Below are positions 42,901-53,990 of a stretch of 64,000 nt of DNA, piece after piece. Under the pieces are notes generated by a model, which made no database searches, was not told the origin of the DNA, and was given only the letters and a program-made list of their open reading frames with translations. A program made the translations under genes and the position numbers. This DNA is from Moniliella sp. 'wahieum' (Eukaryota; Basidiomycota; Moniliellomycetes; Moniliellales; Moniliellaceae): the NCBI GenBank assembly GCA_003971905.1, contig RSEE01000053.1:372001-436000 (forward strand), in the 5' to 3' direction. Numbering within the stretch: position 1 is the stretch's first letter; each line of letters begins with the position of its first letter.

Positions 42901-44883
42901 CTAGTACTCCCAAGCATTCGACCTGCCACAATCGTCGCGTGTGGAACTGGCACCGGTACGGGCAGTCCGGCGGTCCGATCCACGCTCGCGCTCCCGCTCG
43001 GCACGACGGGAAGAACGCGTACGCGCACGGTCCCATTCCCGTTGGGCATCCCATTGAGCTTCCCGTTGAGCTTCCCGCTGAGCTTCCCACTGTGCTTCCC
43101 GTTGGGCATCCCGTTGAGCTGCCCGCTGCGCGTCCCTTTGGGCATCGCGTTGCGCATCCTTTTGCGCTTGGCGCCGCGCGTCTCGCTTCGCATCTCTCCG
43201 CGCGTCCCGGCGCGCATCCGACTCTTGTCGTTCTCGCCGCGCATCGCGGTGCCGACTGTGACTGCGAGCGTCGCGCGAGTCGGGTGGGATCCTCCTGTCG
43301 CGCTCGCGGTCCCGGCGGGACAAGCGCTCGTCTGTCGCCGAGGGCGGTTGGTACTCGTAGTAGGTATCCGTGTACCGGTCCCTTGGTTGGTACGGATACG
43401 TGGAAGCAGCTTGGGCGGCGTAGGTGCCAACGCCGGCATACGTCTCCGTCGCTTGGCTCGAGGACAGGTAGGCGTCGTCGTGCCCGTCTGCATAGGGTGC
43501 TGGGGCGTGCTCGGCCGTGGTGCCCGACAAGTAATCCGTGTAGCCGTGCTCCGTGCCTGGGTCCGGGTAGGCACCGCCATAGGACAACGTCGGTTCCAGA
43601 ATGTAGTCGACGCTTTGTTGCCCGACCCGGGCTTGCGGTAGGACGCAACCTCGGTAGAGCGCGAGGAGGACTTGGCTTCTTTATTGGAATCGTACGGCAC
43701 GAGTAAATCGCGCGTCTTCTTTTCGCCATACGGATCGTCAGTGTACTTTTTCCTCCGCGCATCCGAGACCAAGGTAGTCGTCGTCGCTGACGCCAAGCCG
43801 GGCTGGTAGCTGGCCGTTGTGCTGCGCCACGGACCCACATAACCATCGTCGTACGGGTGCTCGGTCAATTGCGCCGCCGCACTGGCCGCTGCATAGGACG
43901 GGTGGGCCATGTCGTACCCGTACTCGCCGGCTGCTGGGTCGAGTAGTACTCTGTCTCCTTAAAGAAGGGCTCGCCAAACGATTTGCTCGCCTTGACGCCG
44001 GCCGGACGCTTGGTGGTCGGGAACCCGGCCGCACCCAGGTCGTGCTTCGCCGGCCAAAAGTCGTAAATGTACAACGCCAGGTACGGCACCAGCAGGAACG
44101 CGATCGTCCACTCGCACCCGGCCGCGGCAGCAATGTGGCGCTGGCACTGCGGCACGTTGGCCCAGTACTTAAAGTTGCTGCAGGAGAGGTAGAGACAGCC
44201 AAAGGCGATCGCGACGCCAATGGCGACAATGAGGATCATGAGTTTGATGGTGGCAGGCCAGAGGAGCTGCTTGAAGGAGCCGCTCCAGGCGGCATGGGCA
44301 TTGGCCAGGTCGTACAACACCAGCGTCTGGAACAGTACCGAGACCAGCGCGCCAGCGGAGAGGCAGTCATGCTCCAGTGGAAGGAGCCGTGCTTAAAGGT
44401 GTTGAAGATGCTGAGGAGGACGAGACCAAAGGAGCCGGCGACGGCGGCGACAAGGGAGCACATATCGAGGATGGTGGTGCGCTTGCGCAGACTGCCGGGG
44501 ATGTAGCGCTGGTGGCGCAGGTAGCGCTCGAGCAGGACGGTGGTGATGTAGCCGATGGCGGTCAGGACGCAGAAGGCGATGAAGAAGTGCTGGTGCTCGG
44601 CGCTGGGGGGGATGGGGGGGTCAGGATACGGCAAGACGGGGAGACGGGGAGACGGGAGACAGGGAGACAAAAAGACAGAGAGACAGAGAGACGGGACATA
44701 CCCAATGTCGGAGATAAAGACGGAGGACGCATATTTCTTTTGGACCTGGCCGCCGATGATGGAGGAGCCGACGTAGTGGTCCTTGCCCGTGGCGGCCCAG
44801 AGGGCGGCGCAGCCGACGAGGGCGATGGTCCAGGAGAGGGCAGCGCCGAAGGGCGCGAGCCAGTACCACGCGCGGAAGCGCAT
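42901..44883 (-). CDS. FRAG1/DRAM/SFK1 family membrane protein with long charged tail
   Basis: Sfk1-type proteins are six-helix plasma-membrane proteins linked in yeast to PI4-kinase and lipid asymmetry. Exon 1 is 44,883-44,702 (MRFRAWYWLAPFGAALSWTI...); intron 44,701-44,603 (GTATGT...CCCCAG); exon 2 starts 44,602 and gives IGAEHQHFFIAFCVLTAIG. Family-typical parts follow: LRHQRYIPGSLRKR, FGLVLLSIFNTFKHGSFHW, LYDLANAHAAWSGSFKQLLW, and CEWTIAFLLVPYLALYIYDFW. After the last helix (about 44,060) comes a tail of roughly 350 residues: Tyr/Ser/Ala-rich, then Arg/Asp-rich, then a repeat with AQRD/AQRE/AQW units before EWDRAR and the end NAWEY at 42,901. Frame changes lie near 44,365, 43,935 and 43,600. 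The tail is much longer than in yeast Sfk1. Confidence 0.8.
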
Positions 44884-45555
44884 TGTGGTGGCGGTGGTGG
44901 CGGTGGTGGTGGTGTAGATCGAGGCGGTTGGGGCGGGGCGGCGGGGCGGCAGGCGGCGGGGAGGCGGGGCGGGGAGGCGGGGAGAAGCTGTGTTGAGTGC
45001 GGCGGCCGAGACACCCGCAGAGAGGGTGAGTGTGCCGGTGAGCTCAGCGCCCGACGCGTGAGAGGAGGGGAAATCCCACTGGCACTGCGCCAGTTGGTCT
45101 GGGCGCAGGCACAGCGCCAGTGGCAGGCGGGCTGCCCCAGCGCGTGGCCGAGGCTGGCCGGGCGGGGCGGCACACCACCCGCGGATCGGAGCGCAGGGGC
45201 ACTGGCGCGTGCCTGCCTGCGCATTGCGTTTGGCCGGCGTGCCGAAGGGGTGGCTGCAGTGGGCCTCTTTCCGCCTGGTTCCGCCCAAGGAGTGCCCCGC
45301 GCCGCCTGCCCCGCGCAGGTGTGGATGATGTCATGCCTGCGCCCCACACGACCGGCGAAGCCTAACCTTGCATTCACGCCTCCCGCCCCGCGGAAGCACC
45401 GGGCGGAATGGGCGCGCGGCAACGGGGTACTGACGGCTGACGTCAGCCCCGCCTGCGCCGCCAGCCGGGGTCACGTGCGCCCCACCAGCTCCGTGCCCCT
45501 CCCGATTGCGCATCCGCCCGCCGTCGCCCTTTCCCCCGGCCGCCTGCCTCGCACG
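44884..45555. other. Shared divergent promoter region
   Basis: A 672-bp GC-rich region between divergent starts of the SFK1-like gene and the oxysterol-binding protein gene. A GGCGGGGC-rich tract lies at 44,930-44,990. The long plus-strand open frame crossing it is antisense to the SFK1-like gene and not accepted as coding before 45,556. Confidence 0.5.
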
Positions 45556-48500
45556 ATGGCCACTCGTCTGCGGCGCAACGTCTCTGGCCGCACCCCCAGC
45601 AGCCTCACCACGCCCCCCGACACCGCCCCCGCCGCCGTCGCCGCCGCCGCCTCCCCCTCCGCCCCCACCAGCCCCACCGCTCCCGCCCCCCCCCGTCTCC
45701 GCCGCGGCAGCATGGCCAGCCTCGCCCTGCCCGCGCCCCCCCCGCCCCCCCCCCCAGGCCGAGTCCGGCCAGCGGGTGAGCGAGACCCTGACCTCGTTCA
45801 AGCTCCTCGACGCCCTCCGCACCGGCCACGGCCTCCAGCCCTTCTTCGTCCCCACCCAGCCCGTCCTCGAGCTCACCTCGCCCCTCCACCTCGCCATGCG
45901 CTGCGCCGAGCAGAGCACCATTGCCTACCTTCTCCTCCACGCCCTCGGCCCTGGCCAGCTCGACCTCAACGCCCGAGAGGTCCAGCATGGCAACACCCCG
46001 CTCCACCTCGCCTCCCAGTGTGGCCGCGAAGAGGTGGTGCGCATGCTGCTCCAGCAGCACGGCATTGACGACATGGTGCGCAACTATGACAACAAGGAGC
46101 CCATGGAGCTCGCCGCCTTGCCCGCCATCGCATCTCTGTTCCAAGGTACGTCCCTCGCATGCACCTCTTCACCCCGCCTCCCACTTGCGTTGCCCGTGCT
46201 GATCCGCATCTTCAGCCTCGCGCGCCGAACTCAACAGTGGCTATCTCCGCGCCTTGGCCGCGTACGAAGCCGACCCGCACGCCAGCGAGGCCGTCCGGTC
46301 CTTTCTCCTCCTGCCGCGCTACCGGGCTGGACCTCAATGCCCAGTCGGCTTCGGGGATGACGCTGCTGCACACGGCGGTGCAGTACAAGGACACGAGCAT
46401 GATTGAGCTCGCTGCGTCGCGGGGCGCCAACGTGTTTGCCAACGATGCGCGCGGGCGGCAAGTGATGGATGCGACGCGGGACGAGCGGCTGAAGGCATTG
46501 CTGCGCCAGCTGGGCAACAAAGATTCCAATCTGATTGACGGCATTCAGCAGATTCCGTCCTACAAGGGCTGGCTCGGCAAGTGGACCAACATGGCTGGCC
46601 GGTACAAGCCCCGGTGGTTTGTCCTGGACCAGGGTGTGGTGTCCTACTACCATTCCCCGCTCGAGGAAGGACGCCAAGTGCACGGCTCGGTGCATCTCAA
46701 GTACGCCACGATCAAAGCCGATCCAACGGACAATCTCCGGTTCGAGATTATCTCTGACCCTTCCAAGCGCGGCAAACTCTTCCTTCGTGCTGCCCATCCG
46801 GCCGAGCGAGCACGCTGGGTTCAGCTCCTGCACCAAACCCAAACTTTTCTCGAGAACGACCCGAGTGCACTCGGGCTCGAGGAGCACAAGTCCGAAACCG
46901 ATTTGGGATCGGTGTCCATGGCCCCCTCCCGCTTGGGAAGGGTGGTCAAGTCGTTCCGGAGAAAAGAGCGAGCTCCCAGTCCCGCGCCCTCTGGCGCAGG
47001 CGCAGGCGCAGGTGCAGGCGCAGGTGCAGGCTATGGCTATGGCGAGGGTGAGGGTGATGGCGAGGGTGATGGCGAGGGCGAGGGCGATGAGGTGTCGGTG
47101 GAGCTAGAGGATTCCGCTTCGCTGGCCCCGACGATCCCCGAGGGGGAATACACACTTCTTTCCAATGCTTTGACCACGCGTCTCGAGTTGGCCAAGGAGT
47201 TGAGTGAGGCGCTGCTCAACCACGTACCCACCGACGAAGAGAAGAAGCGATGCATGCCGATCTGAGTGTGGCGATTGATATTCTGGCCCAGCTGGGCTCG
47301 GTGGTGGAGCGAAGGGAAGCGTTTTTGGAGCGTCGGTACCGGTCGGAGATTGCGGCCAAGTTGCTGTGGGAAGAAAACTTGCGTACCTTGGCAGGACAGT
47401 ACGAGGACCAAGCCAAACAGCTCCAACAGCTGCATGACTCGGACGATGAATTTTACGATGCGGTGGAGCGCGGGCTGGAGCATGCGCAAGAAGAGAAAGA
47501 GTTGACCGAGCCGCCGCAGGTCGGACGGAAATCGCTCGACGTGCATGCCAAGGAGATGGGGATTGCGCCATACGAGCACCTACGAAGCACATTGCCGATT
47601 GGGAACGATGTTCGCCCGTCGGTGTCGTTGTGGGCGGTGCTGAAGAACAACATTGGCAAGGACTTGACCAAGATCTCGTTCCCCGTCTCCTTTAACGAGC
47701 CTACCTCGATGCTGCAGCGTATGGCCGAAGACATGGAGTTCAGCGAATGCCTCGATGCCGCATCCAAGTCCGCCGACGCGGTCAAACGGATTGCCTATGT
47801 GGCTGCGTTTGCCATGTCCAACTACTCGTCCACCATCGGTCGGATCGCCAAACCGTTCAACCCGCTGCTGGGAGAAACGTTTGAGTACGTTTCGCTCCAA
47901 AAGGAGTATCGGTACCTGAGCGAACAAGTCTCCCACCACCCGCCCATCTCGGCCTGCTTTGCCGAGAGCGCAGGCTGGGAGTACTTTGGCTGCGTCGATG
48001 CCAAGTCCAAATTCCTCGGACGCACCTTTGAAATCCGCCCGACGGGCGTCGCGCATGCCAACCTCAAAGTTCCTCGGGCCTGGGTCGGGGAGCCATCCAA
48101 GGCACCGGACGACAAGGCGGAGGCGAAGGAGGGGGCGCAGAAAGAGGAAGAGGAGGAGATGGTGTGGGAACACTATACCTGGAACAAGGTCACAACGTCC
48201 GTTTCGGGCTTCCTCTATGGCTCTCCTACCATTGACCATTATGGCGAGATGAAAGTGACCAACCAGCGGAGTGGGGAGACGTGCGTGCTGACTTTCCACC
48301 CGCGCGGCTGGCGGGCCAAGGACGCATACGGGATCTCAGGCACGGTGTATGCGCCGAACGGGGAAACGGCAGGGGAGATTGTAGGTCGGTGGGACTCGAA
48401 ACTGGTGCTGACGCCAATGGGCGGACGGGAAGGTGTGGTGTTGTGGAAGAACTCGGTGAAACCACCCATGCCATTCAACTTGACCCCGTTCGGGGTGACG

Positions 48501-48866
48501 CTCAACGACCTCCCATCGGGGTTGCGCGCCTTCCTCCCCCCGACCGACTGCCGACTACGTCCGGACCTACGCGCGTTCGAACAGGGCGCATTTGACCAGG
48601 CCAACGCGCTCAAGATGGGTCTGGAGGAAGTCCAGCGCGCAACGCGCAAGCGCCGCGAAGAAGGTACGATGCCCCCGCACCGCCCACGCTGGTTCCGCAA
48701 AACCATCGACCCCGATTCCCGCGACACCCTCTGGGCCCCGCTCCAACAGGATCGCCTCCCTGCCTACTGGACTACGCGCACCCTCGTCGGCCAACAGCGC
48801 GTCGAGGGCCAGCCAGCAGAATGGCCCGACGTCGAACATATCTTTGGCCAGTACGAGGTGCATTGA
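45556..48866 (+). CDS. Ankyrin-PH-ORD oxysterol-binding protein (Osh1/Osh2-like)
   Basis: Long Osh proteins move sterols or phosphoinositides at contacts between the ER and other membranes. ATG 45,556 (MATRLRRNVSGRTPSSL) is followed by a Pro/Ala-rich start. Ankyrin repeats follow: SPLHLAMRCAEQ, NTPLHLASQCGREEVV and, after an intron 46,146-46,215 (GTACGT...CTTCAG), MTLLHTAVQYKDTSM. The PH domain spans about 46,555-46,840 (YKGWLGKWTNMAGRYKPRWF...ERARWVQLL). An FFAT-like motif DDEFYDAVE, which would bind the ER protein VAP/Scs2, lies at about 47,440-47,465. The ORD has its signature EQVSHHPP at about 47,922-47,945. The end is TGA at 48,866 after HIFGQYEVH. Frame changes lie near 45,755 (C run), 46,310 and 47,240. 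Confidence 0.93.
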
Positions 48867-49255
48867 AGTGTGCGCACTCGCACTGCGGGCCCGTGCCCGG
48901 GCACCCAGTACCCAGTACCAGAGACCAAGTACCAGGGAGCGAGTAGGCAGACCGAGTACGCAGACCCGAGCCCCTGGCCGTCGGATCTGGTTCTGGTGAC
49001 GACCGAGGCGAGTGAGGCGCACAGGTCGAAGCACGAAGGACGGAAGAGCAGCAACTGTTGTGGATACACAGGGTACGTATATGTAATACGATGCACGAGT
49101 GAGTCATGAGTGATGGGGTGGGAGGAAGAGGAAAGAGGAAAGAGGAAAGAGGAAAGAGGAAAGAGGAAGAGGAAGAGGAAAGAGGAAAGAGGAAGAGGAA
49201 AGAGGAAAGAGGAAAGAGGAAAGATTGGACTGACCCAACCAAAATTCCAAAAAAG
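48867..49255. other. 3' intergenic with GAGGAAA array
   Basis: No gene. A purine array of GAGGAAA (7-base) and GAGGAA (6-base) units occupies about 49,122-49,222, just downstream of the minus-strand tRNA-Lys. Confidence 0.6.
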
Positions 49256-49341
49256 CGCCCCACGTGGGACTCGAACCCACAACCGTGAGATGGACCTCTT
49301 GTAGTAAGAGTCTCAAATTCTACCGATTGAAATAGCGAGGC
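49256..49341 (-). tRNA. tRNA-Lys (CTT) with intron of about 13 nt
   Basis: Acceptor GCCTCGC/GTGGGGC, discriminator G; D arm TTTCAATCGGTAGAA; anticodon stem TGAGA/TCTCA with loop CT-CTT-A; an intron of about 13 nt (CTACAAGAGGTCC); T arm TGTGG-GTTCGAG-TCCCACG. Confidence 0.9.
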
Positions 49342-49981
49342 AGTTGCTCTTTTCCCTGTCTCTCGGGTCAGCTCATACCGTATGCTGTGAAGCTACCGAC
49401 CCTGGCACAATTCTCCCACGTGCATTCTTCATTTTCATTCCGACGGCCTTCTGTCCTTCACAGTGAGGTTTCGCCAGTCTTCCACAGCTAGTATCTCGTA
49501 GTCCGAATCGGAACGAAGCTTAGTAAATATTGAAGGCATATTGCTAATCAGAATAGAGACTGAACAAGAGGCTCTGTTCGTCCATCCTCATTGTCCGATG
49601 GATCTCCACAGGTCTCCGCCTCTCGGGCAGCAAGGGAACGCGGTTACCTCGATTCCATGTCTCCAAAGGCAAGGAGGCGTGGACTGGAGCAAGAAGCAGA
49701 CGGTCTGTCGTGTCTGACCCACTCACTCTTGGGGGACGGATAGAACCCAGAAGAATGGCGAATGACCATGTCCGATGCTTGATTGTTGATTCATGATTGG
49801 TTCGATTGAAAGTTGGATGGCATCCGATGAGTGCTGTGAGTCAATAGTCACTACACATTTCACTAGAACGACAGGACTACTAGCCTCACAAGCGGACTTA
49901 AGATATGCGCGCGCAGGCCAGCGCCTTCGTCTGGCGAGCCAAGTCGCCCGCCACCATCGGCTTGGAAGCTTGATCTGTGCC
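49342..49981. other. Intergenic upstream of AlaX-like gene
   Basis: No gene or array recognised. Confidence 0.4.
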
Positions 49982-51646
49982 ATGCTCGCTACCCAGACCG
50001 CCACGCCCATCGGCTACTTGCGCGACGATGCCAACCTTCTAGCGACGATTGGCGGCCGCACTGCCTCGCGGCCTGTGGGCTTGCTCCGGTGCCAGGTTGA
50101 TCCGCTGCAACAGACGATGGACACGACGCTTGTCGACGCGCGTCTGGCTCCCCAGCTGCCCTTCAAGCCTGGCAAGAAGGGCAAGGCTTCCGCCCCCCCG
50201 AGAAGCCTAAGCAGGAGGATGATGCAGCCACCTACCACGTTCTTTTGGCCGATACCGTTCTGTTCCCCGAGGGTGGGGGACAGCCATCGGACCGCGGCAC
50301 GCTGCGGATCGGGGAACATCAATGGCCCGTCGTAGATGCCGTTCGCCTTGGCCTGGACGCGATCCATGTTGTGCGTGTGCCGAAGGGAGAGGAGGTCTAC
50401 CTCACCAAGGGTGCCCAGGTGCAGCTCACCGTCGACTGGGACCGGCGAACGGACCATATGGACCAGCATACGGGCCAACACCTCCTCTCGGATCTGTTGG
50501 AGCAACTGCCGACGCCCATCCCTACGCTCGCGTGGTCATTGACCACGTACCCTCAGCCATGCTATGTCGAGTTGCCTCGCGCCCCGACCGAGGCGGAGCT
50601 AGCGCTGGTCTCGGAGCGTATCAGGCAGAGTATCAGTGGCAACCGATCGGTCCAAGTGGAGGTGGCGGCGATGCACGCCGTGCCGCGTCCCGAAAAGTTG
50701 CCAGAAGATTATGCTGGTACCCATCTGAACGAGGAAGGCGTCGTGCGCACCGTCACGCTCGAAGGCTTAGCCCCCAACCCATGCTGTGGAACCCATTGGC
50801 CGTCCCTGGCGCCTCTGCGCTTGATTCACATCCTGCCCACCACCACCAAGGTACGCGGGACCAATGTGCGTCTCTACTTTGCGGTGGGAGAGCGGGCGGT
50901 GCAGAACCTGGTTCCTGCCTTCAACACAGCTACGGAACTCGCAAGGATGCTGGATGCCTCGCGCACCGAAGCGCCCGCGCGGCTCGAAGCATTGTTGCAG
51001 CGTGAACGGGCGCTGCGGAAACGTGAAGCTCGGTTGCGCGAAGAAGTAGCAGTGGACTTGGCCGAACAAATCCTTTCCCATCTCTCGCTCCCTCCCCTCC
51101 CTCCCGTGCCCCCCTCGGAGGTGATTCTGACTACTTTGCTACTCGCAAAGCCGCGCTCGACGGCGCCGCCAGCATCGCTTGCTTCCGTGGGCCTTCAGCT
51201 GTAGCGATCGAAGTGTACCGTTCCGATGCGGATGCTGAGCTGCTGGCGGCGGTAGGGAAAGAAGTAAGTGCGGCGTACGAACAAGGCGGGGCGTTGCCTC
51301 CGCTCCTCCTTGCCCTTCGAAGCGGCCCCACCGCGCCACACCTTCCCCTGGCCCAATCCAACGCAAGTGCCACCCTGGTCCTGATGGGTCTGTCTCCTCT
51401 CTCTCCTTCGAGCGCCGAGGATGGGAAGGGCAAAAAGACCAAGATGCCCACCGCCGGGGAAAGTCTGGTGGCTGCCGCTGCGGACCGGCTGCGTGCTTCG
51501 GAGCTGGGCAAGCGGGTTAAGGGCGGGGGGAAGGGACGGTGGCAGGGCAAACTGGTTGCTGCGGCGGCAGGGGAGGCGGCGCGGTGGGAGCCCGAGGAGG
51601 CTCACGTGTTGACCAGCTGCTGCGCGCGACGGTGGGGGCCGAGTAA
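49982..51646 (+). CDS. AlaX/AARSD1-like tRNA-Ala editing protein
   Basis: Free-standing AlaX proteins hydrolyse serine or glycine wrongly attached to tRNA-Ala. ATG 49,982 opens MLATQTATPIGYLRDD. The N-terminal domain carries VLFPEGGGQPSDRG, as in alanyl-tRNA synthetase. The zinc-binding editing site is complete: HTGQH (50,467-50,481; HxxxH) and, later, CCGTHW (about 50,783), which supplies the third and fourth ligands. A charged coiled region (REREARL-like, about 50,980-51,060) leads to a C-terminal DHHA1-like part with GGGKGRWQGKL. One base is missing in the C7 run at about 50,192 (between KASAPP and EKPKQED), another near 51,140, and possibly a third near 51,590. The stop at 51,644-51,646 assumes the last shift; otherwise the frame ends at 51,767. 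Confidence 0.87.
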
Positions 51647-52321
51647 GACTGCGACTAAGAACCAAGACGGACGGACAAAGACAGTACAACTGGGGTTTCG
51701 GATTCGGATTTCGCGTGGTGGGTGGGCTGGAGCCAAACAACATTGGCCCTTGGCCCAGGTTGTATGATTGCCATGGCTGGGGACGCGGCGCGAAGCATCT
51801 GCCCCATCCTATACACCAATCCCAGCGATCCCATTTGGAGCAGATGATAGAACCACATTGCACAACTGGGCGGTCAGGTCGATGCCCTCAAGGAAAGGGA
51901 ATCCAGTTCGTCCAGTCGTTGCGATGGGGGACCCCGTGGGACACAGGAAGGAGTTGGGCGTGCAGACGACGGGATGGGGGCTGGCCCCTGGATAGATCGT
52001 GTAGCGAAGTGCTTGATCGACTTGTAATTGAGCGGCAGCCGGGCGGCTTGCGCGCTTAGCGCGCTCAGCTGGGCCTGAAGCAGTGGCGAGCCAAGTCATC
52101 GATCATCGGTCGATTGTCCTGATTAATGAGCCAGACTATCGAATGTCGATTGCGATGATCCATCGCTGATCGACCCTGGCGAATGAATCCCGTTCGTTTA
52201 TCTAGGTTTGATTGGGCGCTTTTGGACAATACGTTAAGCCAACCCGGCGGGGTTCCTTCTCGGTCCAAAAGATCAATCCGCGCCCTCCCTCCCTCCATCC
52301 ATCTACCACCACGGCACGAAC
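51647..52321. other. Intergenic between AlaX-like and ammonium transporter genes
   Basis: No gene. A GCGCGCTTAGCGCGC-like palindromic patch lies at 52,048-52,064 and GATCATCGGTCGATTG-like words at 52,100-52,130. Confidence 0.4.
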
Positions 52322-53990
52322 ATGACGATGGCCACGCTGGGAGCCAACGGCAGGGTGGCTGCGACGGCAACGCGGTGCTGGACATGTGGGAGGCATGCAA
52401 CAAGACTGATACGCTCTTTGTCATGTTCTGCGCTGGTACGTCCCCTGGCTACTTTTCGCGTCTGCGTGCGCTTGCGCTTGTGCAGCGCCTCGCGAGCGTG
52501 TGGATGGCTGCCACGGACCCTGACTGCTGAATCTGTGATCAGCGACCTGCTGGCTCGTTATCCCAGCCATCGGCATGGCCTACAGCGGCTATTCTGTCCG
52601 CCGCAACGGCCTGGCCAGCTATCTTCCTTCCTTGATCGCACTCGCCCTCACCTCGCTGCAATGTACGTCCCTGGTGTTACCTTGTCCCCAACACTGACAC
52701 TGCGCCTCTGAAGGGTGGGGATGGGGCTACTCCCTTGCCTTTTCTGAGGGCAACGCGCTGATCGGCGACTTGAAGTACCTGTTTCATCGCGGGGTACTCT
52801 CCGAGCCCGTTGGTACCATCCCCGCTGTGCTCTTTTCTTTTTTCCAGCTCCTGTTCTGTGCCACGGTGGCTGCGATGAGCATGGGGGGCGGGACGGAACG
52901 GATCCGGCTGATTGCCCTCGTGCCCCTCGTGCTGCTCTGGACCACGTTCGTCTACTGCCCCTTGGCGCACATGGTGTGGACCGAGCAAGGCCTGCTCGCT
53001 CGGTTGGGCGTGTACGATTTTGCGGGGGGTACCGTGGTGCACATTCTATCCGGAGCCAGTGCGACTGCCATCTCAGTGTATCTGTCCCATCCGATCGGAC
53101 GGAGCAAGAAAAGCTCCACCCGTACCCCAGCCCACCTCCAGCTGCACAAGCCCCACAACATCCAATGGATGCTGCTTGGCATGATCCTTATCTGGTCCTG
53201 CTGGCTGCCCTTTGAATCGGGCACCGCACTCGCACTCAACTTCAAAGCGGTCATGGCCTTTGTTGTGACCAACTTTGCCGCTGCCTCAGGGAGCGTGACA
53301 TGGGCACTGTGGACTTGTATGTTCTCCCCTCCCCCTCTCAACCTACCATCACCGTTCGGCGGGACACCGAAGTGAGAGGCTCGAACAAGAAAGACTGACG
53401 CATGCGTGACAGACATGGAGGAGAAACGCTGGTCGCTGGACGCGGCGATGCTGGGGATGATGTCTGGTTTGGTGATGATCACGCCGGCGGGAGGGTTTGT
53501 GGGGGTGACGGATGCGGTCCTGTTGGGGGTGCTGGGAACGTGTTTGATCCGCCAAATGCTTCGGTACAAGTTCTCGGGGCATGCGCAGTCGGTGCGATGG
53601 GTGGACCCGGCGGATGTGTTTGCGACACATGCGTTTGGCGGCGTGGTAGCCACCTTGTTGACGGGTGTATTTGCCAGCAAGGAGGTGGCCAGTTGGGATG
53701 GCGAGACAGTGATCCCGGGCGGGGTGCTGTACGATGGTCACACTGTCCAACTCGTCATCCAATTCGTTGAGGCATGCGTCGGAGCCACCTGGGCATTTGG
53801 CGCGACGTACTTGTTTATGGTGCTGATTGACCAGGTGCCCGGCCTGGAGGTGCTGGCGACCGATGAGGACCTCAAAGTCGGCATGGACGCTGCACAGCTT
53901 TTGGAGTCTCTTTCGGGTGACCACGCGCAAGACGAGGCGGACTACCACCGCATGGCCACCTCGAGGGTCAAGTTGCACTGTGACATGTGA
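52322..53990 (+). CDS. Ammonium transporter (Amt/Mep family)
   Basis: Mep/Amt proteins are trimeric plasma-membrane channels for ammonium. ATG 52,322 (MTMATLGANG) needs one base near 52,365 to reach GNAVLDMWEACNKTDTLFVM. Three introns fit phase and motif: 52,436-52,542, 52,663-52,713 and 53,317-53,412. Spliced joins read CA-TCWLVIPAIGMAYSGYS, LQ-WWGWGYSLAFSEG and WALWT-YMEEKRWSLDAAML. The two pore histidines are present: DFAGGTVVHILSG (His at about 53,039) and THAFGGVVATLL (His at about 53,632). Eleven helices can be followed. The C-terminal cytosolic tail ends RVKLHCDM at 53,990. It cannot be told whether it is a low-affinity transporter or a Mep2-type sensor. Confidence 0.93.

Noticed and set aside
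44377-45555. Long plus-strand open frame (over 500 codons with its extension) before the Osh gene
   Set aside because: It is antisense to the well-supported SFK1-like gene and GC-rich; no domain is visible until the Osh start at 45,556.
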